Below, piece after piece: positions 6,398-12,839 of a DNA stretch of 29,242 bases; the stretch's first letter is position 1, and every line of letters begins with the position of its first letter. A program made the translations under genes and the position numbers. The notes under the pieces were generated by a model. It did no database searches, was not told where the DNA came from, and saw nothing but the letters and a program-made list of their open reading frames with translations. Origin of the DNA: CAYWFP01 sp964457365 (lineage in GTDB: Bacteria > Planctomycetota > SZUA-567); NCBI GenBank assembly GCA_964457365.1, contig CAYWFP010000050.1:1-29242 (forward strand), in the 5' to 3' direction.

Positions 6398-9300
6398 CTA
6401 CTCGAACGCCTGCCGCGCCAGCGCGGCCGGATCCTCCTGGTCGCGGAGGTACGGCCGCAGGCGGTAGGCAAAGGTATAGTTCCCCGGCGGAATACGGTAC
6501 TGTTCGAGGGTGTCGGGCCCGCAACTGTTGCCGCCGAGGCCGCGCTGTTTCAGATCGAGCTGGAGGAAGACCTCCTCGCGCCGCTCCAGCTCGTTGGTGT
6601 GGAACGCCCTGGTCAAGTCGTCGATGGAGAAGTGCGAGACGCCGAACTCCATGAGGGGCATCCCCGCCACCAGCAGCCCCGCGCCGTCGGCGTCGGTCAG
6701 CGCCAGCCAGCGCGTATCGGTCTTGTTGCCGTTCTCCTGCGGCAGGATGTACGGCACGTACTGCCCGTCGACGGTGCCGGCGTAGAGGCCGACCATCGCC
6801 GCGGCATTGCGGTCGCAGTAGTTCTCCCACGGCCCGCGGCCCAACCAGGCGAGTTGCTCGAACCCCGGCCGCAACGTCAGGGACACGCCCAGGCGCGGCA
6901 GGTCCGGAAGCTTGCGGTTGATGCGAAACTCGTTCTCGACGAGGATGTCGCCGGCGGGGCAGATCGTGTAGGTATGCCGGTGCTTGAGACCGTTGCCGGC
7001 GTTGCCCGGCCGGGCCAGCGTCCGCACCGTCACGGTCACCGTGCCGTTCTTGGCCGCGCGCACTACCGCCGACTCGGTCTTCAGCTCGAGCCCGTCGTAG
7101 CCGACGGCTTTCCAGCGCCCGAGCGAGCGGTTGTCCTCGAGTCCCTTGATACCGTCGTTGTCGGTCGGCGCACGCCAGATGTTGAACCGAGGCCCGGCCT
7201 TGAGTATCGTCCTGCCGTGCCAGCACAGCTCGCCGATGCGGCCGGCCTCCTTGTCGAACGTCACCCGGAGAAGATCGTTGAAGACGACCACGCTCGTCTC
7301 GTCCTGCTGGTATTCCAGGCTCCCCTCGACGGTCGCGGGCTTGGGCTTGCGCGCCTTGAAGGGCATCCTGAACTGCTCCCACGCCACGTCGTGCCCCTTG
7401 GGCGCCCACTTGGTGTCCACCGCCTGCTGCAGGAAGACGTTGAGGAAGCATTCCTGCCCGGGCTGGAGCTTGGGCTTCTTTACGGGCAGCGTGATCTTCT
7501 GCGTCTTGCCCGCCGCCGCGCGCAGCTTCGGCAGCTTCCCCTTCTGCACCACCACGCCGTCGACGGTCAGTTCCCACCGACCGCGCAGCCAGGAAAGGCT
7601 GACGAAGTCCTGCTTGTTGAGGATCTCGATCTTGCCGTCGGCCAGAACCCGCGCGCGGATGGCGACGGGCTGGATCACCTTCTTGTACTCGTACATCGCC
7701 GGATGCGGGGTGCGGTCGGGCCAGATCAGGCCGTTGATACAGAAGTTCAGGTCGTTGACCTCGTCGCCGAAGTCGCCGCCGTAGGCCCAGTAATCTCGGC
7801 CCTTCTCGTCGGTCTTGAGCAGGCCCTGGTCGACCCAGTCCCAGACGAAGGCGCCCTGCAGACCCTTGTGGTTCTCGATCGCGTCCCAGTACTCCTTGAG
7901 GTTGCCGGTGGAGTTGCCCATGGAGTGGGCGTACTCGCAGGCGATGAAGGGCCGCGGGTCCTCGTTCCGTTTCGACCAGGCGATCATGCTCTCGACGCTC
8001 GGATACATCGGGCAGACGATATCGCTGCTCATCTGCCCCGGCGCTCTCTTGCCGTACGGCCCCCAGGCCGACGGCTGCTTGTGGCCGCGCATAGCGCCTT
8101 CGTAATGCACCGGCCGCGTCGGGTCGTAGCCGCGCATCCAGCCGGCCATGGCGTCATGATTGGGGCCGTAGCCGGATTCGTTCCCGAGCGACCAGAAGAC
8201 GATCGACGGGTGGTTCTTGTCGCGCTCGACCATCCGCACGCCGCGGTCGAGGAACGCCTGCGACCAGCGCGCGTCGTTGCACAACTGGTGGTAATAGTGG
8301 TGTGCCTCGATATTCGTCTCGTCGATAACGTAGAGGCCGTACTCGTCGCAGAGGTCGTACCAGCGCGGGTCGTTGGGGTAGTGGCTGGTGCGCACGGCGT
8401 TGATGTTGAACTGCTTCATGAGGTGGATGTCGGCGAGCATCGACTCCATGGTCACGGTCTTGCCGAACTCGTCGTGGTGGTCGTGCCGGTTGACGCCCTT
8501 GAGATAGACCGCCTTGCCGTTGATCAGAAGCTGTCGGTTCCTGATCTCCACGCGCTTGAAGCCGATGCGCGACTTGACCGTCTCGACGGTCTCGCCCGCG
8601 GGGTTGCGCAGGCTCACCAGCAAGGTGTACAGCGTCGGGCTCTCGGCCGACCAGGGAGCGACCTTCTTGACCGTCTCCTCGATCTCCACCAGCGGCCGGT
8701 GATCCCAGGTCGGCGCGAACCGCCACGGTTGGATCGGCGCGCTCGGCGGTTCCTTGAAGACGTTCTTGCCGTTCGCGTCCAGCAGGCACGCGGCGACGCT
8801 CCAGCCCTCCTCCTTGATCGTCGCGCCGCCGGGGCGGACGGTGACGCGCAGCTCCCCGTCGCGGAGGTTCTCCGCCAGCACCGGCCGGGCGAAGACGTCG
8901 CGCAGGTGCACCGCGCCGGTGCTGTAGAGATAGACTTCGCGATGGATGCCGGCCATCCACCAGTGGTCCTGGTCCTCGATATAGCTGCCGTCGCTCCAGC
9001 GGATCACCTCCATCGCCAGCAGGTTATCCCCCTCCTGCAGGTACTCGGTGATGTCGAACTCGCTCGGCAGGCGCGAATCCTTGCCGAAGCCGACGGAGTG
9101 GCCGTTGATCCAGCAGAAGAACGCGCTCTCGACACCGCCGAAGTGAAGCACCACGCGGCGGTTGTTCCAGCCCTGGGGCAACACGAAGCGCAGCCGGTAG
9201 AGCCCGGTCGGGTTCTCCGCCGGCACGCGCGGCGGATCGGCGTCGATCGGCATCTTGATATTCGTGTAGATCGGCTTGTCGAAGCCCTGCATGGTCCAGC

Positions 9301-9562
9301 AGCCGGGCACCGAGAGCGCAGCCCAACCGCTGTCGTCGAACCCGGGATCGGCGAAATCGACCGGCACGTCCTCGGGCTTGGCCAGCAACGCGAAACGCCA
9401 GGTGCTGTTGAGCGAATGATACCACGGCGAGTCCTCGCGTTCGCCCGCGAGCGCCGCCTCCTCGTGCGGGAACGGGTACAGCGTCGCCCGGCCGGGCAGG
9501 CGCGCGATTCCGGTGCATTCGGGCGCTTCCCATGGGCGTTTTTCACCAACGAAACGTTCCAT
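6398..9562 (-). CDS. lacZ: Glycoside hydrolase family 2 beta-galactosidase
   Basis: The protein is 1054 residues, close to E. coli LacZ (1023). It shows the full LacZ layout: jelly-roll sugar-binding domain (about 45-220), two immunoglobulin-like domains, a TIM barrel (about 340-630) and the C-terminal Bgal_small_N domain with WLGRGPWENYCDR. The acid/base Glu462 is in SLGNESGYG and the nucleophile Glu543 is in FIACEYAHSMGNS. The metal/substrate segment GVNRHDHHDEFG is intact. No signal peptide is seen, so it is probably cytoplasmic and cleaves imported beta-galactosides, though other GH2 beta-galactoside specificities are possible. The ATG at 9560-9562 has GGGAGG about 7 bases upstream; the reading frame stays open further upstream, but that part does not resemble a protein. 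A thiol-transport gene follows after 9 bases, an unusual partner for a sugar hydrolase. Confidence 0.93.
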   Translation of the reverse strand: MERFVGEKRPWEAPECTGIARLPGRATLYPFPHEEAALAGEREDSPWYHSLNSTWRFALLAKPEDVPVDFADPGFDDSGWAALSVPGCWTMQGFDKPIYTNIKMPIDADPPRVPAENPTGLYRLRFVLPQGWNNRRVVLHFGGVESAFFCWINGHSVGFGKDSRLPSEFDITEYLQEGDNLLAMEVIRWSDGSYIEDQDHWWMAGIHREVYLYSTGAVHLRDVFARPVLAENLRDGELRVTVRPGGATIKEEGWSVAACLLDANGKNVFKEPPSAPIQPWRFAPTWDHRPLVEIEETVKKVAPWSAESPTLYTLLVSLRNPAGETVETVKSRIGFKRVEIRNRQLLINGKAVYLKGVNRHDHHDEFGKTVTMESMLADIHLMKQFNINAVRTSHYPNDPRWYDLCDEYGLYVIDETNIEAHHYYHQLCNDARWSQAFLDRGVRMVERDKNHPSIVFWSLGNESGYGPNHDAMAGWMRGYDPTRPVHYEGAMRGHKQPSAWGPYGKRAPGQMSSDIVCPMYPSVESMIAWSKRNEDPRPFIACEYAHSMGNSTGNLKEYWDAIENHKGLQGAFVWDWVDQGLLKTDEKGRDYWAYGGDFGDEVNDLNFCINGLIWPDRTPHPAMYEYKKVIQPVAIRARVLADGKIEILNKQDFVSLSWLRGRWELTVDGVVVQKGKLPKLRAAAGKTQKITLPVKKPKLQPGQECFLNVFLQQAVDTKWAPKGHDVAWEQFRMPFKARKPKPATVEGSLEYQQDETSVVVFNDLLRVTFDKEAGRIGELCWHGRTILKAGPRFNIWRAPTDNDGIKGLEDNRSLGRWKAVGYDGLELKTESAVVRAAKNGTVTVTVRTLARPGNAGNGLKHRHTYTICPAGDILVENEFRINRKLPDLPRLGVSLTLRPGFEQLAWLGRGPWENYCDRNAAAMVGLYAGTVDGQYVPYILPQENGNKTDTRWLALTDADGAGLLVAGMPLMEFGVSHFSIDDLTRAFHTNELERREEVFLQLDLKQRGLGGNSCGPDTLEQYRIPPGNYTFAYRLRPYLRDQEDPAALARQAFE

Positions 9563-10027
9563 ACGATCGCCTCCCGTCGATTCGATATCATGGCGGAAAT
9601 CGTGCAGCAAAACAACGCGCCTAACAGCTAAGCCGGAAGGCGCCTCTTCGTCAAGAAACAAAAGCCAACAGTAACCGATCAGCGAGACCGCCACAGGCGG
9701 ACGTGCGCTTCCGCCTCCATAACAGCATTGCGCGCCAGCCAGGGATGACAACCGAAGCGCACAGCGGCGCGAACGTCTGCCGGACATGGCCGCAGCGCCG
9801 TTTAAGGTATTCGCCGTTGTACGAAAATCGCAAACCTGACACCGCGTGGTCTCGTTTTTCAGCATGAAATGGCTTGTTTCGACACACCCGCTCCATCGCC
9901 AAGACATGCAACCAGTTGTCGGTACGGATGTTAACCAACAAGCCCTTTTTGGCACGTCGATTGTTATGCCTATAAGTGAATTACGGGATTGGCCTTACAT
10001 ACGGTTATAGAAGCGAGGGACGGGACC
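9563..10027. other. 465-base divergent intergenic region, no gene seen
   Basis: The region separates lacZ (minus) from a small gene (plus) and is visibly less GC-rich than its flanks. The open frames in it do not look like proteins. For lacZ the best promoter guess is TTGACG at 9649-9654 (minus), with a poor -10 (TTAGCT, 9626-9631). Toward the right there is a sigma-54-like element, listed separately. No transposon ends or tRNA are visible. Confidence 0.5.
9949..9965 (+). promoter_or_regulatory. Sigma-54-type promoter candidate
   Basis: TTGGCACG (9949-9956), then four bases, then TTGTT (9961-9965), matches the RpoN pattern TGGCACG-N4-TTGCW with correct spacing and a single deviation (T instead of C in the -12 GC). 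It lies 63 bases before the ATG of the 66-residue gene and would drive that gene and possibly the TerB-STAS gene. No enhancer-binding protein gene is in the window. Confidence 0.45.
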
Positions 10028-10228
10028 ATGAAAAACAATCATTCTAGCGAGCGGCATTCGCCGCCTTCAAGCGCCTACCAACAGCAGCAGATGCAATTCA
10101 CCGTGCTGGAATACATCGAATTCTCCAGCGCCGCGGAATTCCAGAAATTCAAGAATATGCCCTCCATCACAGAAGACGAAATCCTGAAGGTCGATTGGAA
10201 CGATTTGCTATCCCGATTGACCGCATAA
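10028..10228 (+). CDS. Small hypothetical protein (66 residues)
   Basis: The ATG at 10028 is preceded by GAGGGACGGG, a reasonable ribosome site; a longer start at 9989 has none. The first third is polar and low in complexity (H, S, Q, P). The rest has a folded look, with VLEYIEFSSAAEFQKFKN, PSITEDEIL and VDWNDLLSRL, mainly acidic amphipathic helices. It has no signal peptide, membrane segment or cysteines. I do not recognise a family. A helical, acidic small protein upstream of a TerB-STAS regulator could be a binding partner or adaptor, but only position supports this. A GC-rich hairpin follows 26 bases after the stop. Confidence 0.55.
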   Translation: MKNNHSSERHSPPSSAYQQQQMQFTVLEYIEFSSAAEFQKFKNMPSITEDEILKVDWNDLLSRLTA

Positions 10229-10253
10229 CGAGTCACAATCCCCCCTATTCTCA

Positions 10254-10281
10254 CGGCCCGTCGGTTTTCATCGGCGGGCCG
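10254..10281 (+). terminator. GC-rich hairpin between the small gene and the TerB-STAS gene
   Basis: CGGCCCGTCG (10254-10263) pairs with CGGCGGGCCG (10272-10281), giving 10 pairs with one G-U around an 8-base loop. The sequence after it (CACGTCTATTTAAGG) lacks a proper T tract, so it may be a partial terminator, an attenuating element or an mRNA-processing hairpin. Confidence 0.35.
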
Positions 10282-10303
10282 CACGTCTATTTAAGGAGAG
10301 AAA

Positions 10304-10414
10304 ATGCCGTCTTCGGTCTGGACATTTGCAGCGCGCATGCATAGTCTTGAAAGCCATTATTCATGGGGACTGGTGACAGCCATATCGCGTTCGTCTGTTC
10401 ATCAACTGTCTTGA
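10304..10414 (+). CDS. Possible 36-residue leader peptide before the TerB-STAS gene
   Basis: An ATG at 10304 follows a near-ideal ribosome site (AAGGAGAG at 10293-10300). The frame encodes 36 residues beginning MPSSVWTFAARMHSL and ends with TGA at 10412-10414, only 13 bases before the ATG of the next gene. This geometry fits translational coupling. The sequence has a mildly hydrophobic middle (SWGLVTAI) and no recognised family. It could equally be a chance frame downstream of a ribosome-site-like sequence. Confidence 0.35.
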   Translation: MPSSVWTFAARMHSLESHYSWGLVTAISRSSVHQLS

Positions 10415-10427
10415 AGGAGTCACAGCG

Positions 10428-11690
10428 ATGCCCGACGTCGCAACGGAAGATTCGTTTCATGCCGAGGAGCTCGCCCGGCGGCGCTGGCGCAACATGATGA
10501 TTGCGGCCATGGCGAACAAGAACTTCTCCGCCGAGCAGAAGAAGTATCTGGAGAAGATGCGCCAGGAACTGGGCATTCCCCTCGCGGAGGCCGGGCGCAT
10601 GGTCCGCTCCTACCAGGAGAAGGGCGGCAACATCCTGCTCTTCGGCAACGCCGAACAACGGCTGGAGCTCTTCCGCGACATGCTGAGCATGATCCTCGTC
10701 GACGGCAAGATCGACCGCAAGGAACAGCAACTGCTGCTCGCCGTCGCCGAACGCGTCGGAATTCCCGAGTCCGACCTGCCGCGCCACATCGAGGAATGCC
10801 GCGAGGCGCTCGCGGCCATGGACGAATCGCATCAGCGAGAGAGCAGCCGTTTGTCGCGCCGGGTTTTTCGCCGAATGATCCAGTCCGTCGACGTCACCGA
10901 ACGCGACAAGTATCTCGCCGACTTCGACCAGACCGATGACAAGCAGGCCCGCCGCGAATTGGAACTGGAGATTCTGCGGCGCATGGCAGACGACAAGCCG
11001 CAGAAGGAATCGAGCGAGTCGACGCGGACGCTGCGCCAGCGCCGGGCCTATCTCGAGGACCAGCAGTGCGCCAAGATCCTGATCGAGCGCGAACTGGTCA
11101 CCGAAGAACAGATGCGCCCCTTCCGCGAGCGGCAGGAGAAGCTCTTCGCCGAGCACGGCAAGGTGGTCAGCTTCATCACCGAGATGGTCCGCGCCCACGT
11201 CCTCTCGCCCAAGGAGGCGGCCACGGTGCGGGAGAAGGCGCGCATCGACATGGATATCAACGAGCCGACATGGGAGATGAGCGAGACCACCGACAACAGC
11301 GGCTTCACCGTGCGCTGGCAGCGGGTGACGCTCGATCACACGTTCTACGCGAGCCTGCTGCAACTCCAGGGATTTCTGGACAACCACACATGCAAGGTCT
11401 TCGAGCAGGCGCTGAAGAAGGTGCTCGCGATGGAAGGCGACGAGGGCAACCTGATCATCCTCGACCTGCGCCACCTGAGCTACATCTCCAGCTCCGGTAT
11501 CGGCCTGATCCTGAACTACCGCGCCAAGGAACTGGACCGCTGGGGCGAGATCTACTTCGTGGGCATGACCGACGAGGTACAGGAGGTGATCAAGCTCCTC
11601 GGCGTCGACCAGGTGCTGACCTCGTTCAAGGACGTCCAGGGAGCGCTCTGGTCGCTGGCCGAGCTCTCCGAGGCCCGCACGAGAAAGTGA
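10428..11690 (+). CDS. TerB-like / STAS domain fusion protein (putative anti-sigma-antagonist-type regulator)
   Basis: The 420-residue soluble protein has two recognisable parts. Residues about 75-135 resemble a TerB (tellurite-resistance) helical domain, with FRDMLSMILVDGKIDRKEQQLL and VAERVGIPESDL. Residues about 300-410 form a STAS domain: LQLQGFLDNHTCKVFEQAL, then LIILDLRHLSYISSSGIGLI, with a Ser-Ser-Gly at 355-357 where SpoIIAA-type proteins are phosphorylated. The middle (about 140-295) is charged and helical. STAS proteins usually work in partner-switching with a kinase/anti-sigma factor and a phosphatase; neither is encoded in this window. The ATG at 10428 has GAAGGAGT about 8 bases upstream. 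It converges on alr with a single base between the stop codons. The domain calls are firm; the pathway is unknown. Confidence 0.8.
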   Translation: MPDVATEDSFHAEELARRRWRNMMIAAMANKNFSAEQKKYLEKMRQELGIPLAEAGRMVRSYQEKGGNILLFGNAEQRLELFRDMLSMILVDGKIDRKEQQLLLAVAERVGIPESDLPRHIEECREALAAMDESHQRESSRLSRRVFRRMIQSVDVTERDKYLADFDQTDDKQARRELELEILRRMADDKPQKESSESTRTLRQRRAYLEDQQCAKILIERELVTEEQMRPFRERQEKLFAEHGKVVSFITEMVRAHVLSPKEAATVREKARIDMDINEPTWEMSETTDNSGFTVRWQRVTLDHTFYASLLQLQGFLDNHTCKVFEQALKKVLAMEGDEGNLIILDLRHLSYISSSGIGLILNYRAKELDRWGEIYFVGMTDEVQEVIKLLGVDQVLTSFKDVQGALWSLAELSEARTRK

Positions 11691-11691
11691 T

Positions 11692-12837
11692 TCACATCCC
11701 GCCGCGCACGTAGCATCGCCCCGGGCGTCGCCCGAGGCCGGTGGTGATGGTGTAAGGGATGCTTCCCGAACGCGTGGCGAGTTCCTCCAAGGTGATGCGC
11801 TCCTCCCCCTCGGCACCGAGCAGCGTCACGGTATGCCCCACCCGCACCTGCGTCATCTCCGTCACGTCGACCATGGCGTAGTCCATACTGATCATCCCCA
11901 CTACCGGCGCGCGCCGGCCGTGGATCAGGACCTCGGCGTGATTGCTGAAGGCGCGCGGGTAGCCGTCGGCGTACCCCACCGGCAGGACCGCCACGCGCGT
12001 CGGACGCCGGGTGGTGTAGGTACGGTTGTAGCCGAGGTTCGAGCCGGGCGGATAATCCTTCAACTGGACGATGAGGCAGCGCCATGAGAGCGCGGGCCGG
12101 AGCGGCCGGTTCGCCGCCAGCCACCCCGGATCGTGAAAGCCGTAGATCCCCGCGCCGGGCCGGATCAGGTCGGCGTGGGCCTCGGGGTAGAGGATCGCGG
12201 CCGCGGAGTTGGCCGCGTGGCGCAGCGGTACGCGAATGCCCGCCTCGGCGAGGGCTTTGCAGGCGTCCTCGAAGCGGCGGATCTGCCAGCGGCTGTAGGC
12301 TTCGTCGCCGGCGTCGGCGAAGTGCATGAAGACGCCTTCGAGTTCGATGCGCGGCAATGTCGCGATGCGTCGGGCCACCTCCACCGCCACCTCGGGCAGG
12401 ACCCCCAGCCGCCCCATGCCGGTGTCGATCTTGAGATGCACACTGACGGCCTTGTCCTGGCGCACCGCCTCGGCGCTGACGATCTGGGCGGTATCGACTT
12501 CGTGCAGGCTGGGCGTCAAACTCTGCGCGATGGCCACGGGCACTTCTTCCGGCAACGCCGCGCCCAGGATATGGATCGGCACCTCGATGCCGGCGGCGCG
12601 CAACTCCTCGCCTTCGAGCACCGAGGCCACCCCGAGACGGCGAGCGCCGTTCTCCAGCGCCGTGCGCGCGACGGCGATGGCGCCGTGCCCGTAGGCGTCG
12701 GCCTTGACCGCGGGCATGATTTCCCGGCCGGGGCCGACGAGTTCGCGGAAACAGCGGATGTTGGCGGCGATGGCGTCGAGATCGACTTCGAGCCACGTGC
12801 GGTGATGCGAAGGATGCGGCAGATGCGCCAGCGGCAT
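11692..12837 (-). CDS. alr: Alanine racemase
   Basis: The 381-residue PLP enzyme interconverts L- and D-alanine, supplying D-Ala for peptidoglycan. The cofactor lysine is K45 in AVKADAYGHG. The second catalytic base is the tyrosine in LGYNRTY (Y270), and the PLP phosphate/active-site motif MISMDYAMVDVT is present. The length is normal for the family. The ATG at 12835-12837 lies 2 bases past the stop of the upstream TPR/peptidase gene, so it is almost certainly translated from the same mRNA as fabK and that gene. No signal peptide; cytoplasmic. Confidence 0.95.
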   Translation of the reverse strand: MPLAHLPHPSHHRTWLEVDLDAIAANIRCFRELVGPGREIMPAVKADAYGHGAIAVARTALENGARRLGVASVLEGEELRAAGIEVPIHILGAALPEEVPVAIAQSLTPSLHEVDTAQIVSAEAVRQDKAVSVHLKIDTGMGRLGVLPEVAVEVARRIATLPRIELEGVFMHFADAGDEAYSRWQIRRFEDACKALAEAGIRVPLRHAANSAAAILYPEAHADLIRPGAGIYGFHDPGWLAANRPLRPALSWRCLIVQLKDYPPGSNLGYNRTYTTRRPTRVAVLPVGYADGYPRAFSNHAEVLIHGRRAPVVGMISMDYAMVDVTEMTQVRVGHTVTLLGAEGEERITLEELATRSGSIPYTITTGLGRRPGRCYVRGGM

Positions 12838-12839
12838 CG

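Noticed and set aside
5087..9631. A 1514-codon open frame on the plus strand antisense to lacZ and the DsbD-like gene
   Set aside because: It is the high-GC shadow of two clearly recognisable genes. Its translation is low in complexity (H, R, V, D, P) with no domain.
9563..9955. N-terminal extension of LacZ and a 96-codon minus-strand frame (9651-9941)
   Set aside because: No ribosome sites, no resemblance to any protein, and lacZ has a strong ribosome site at its own ATG.
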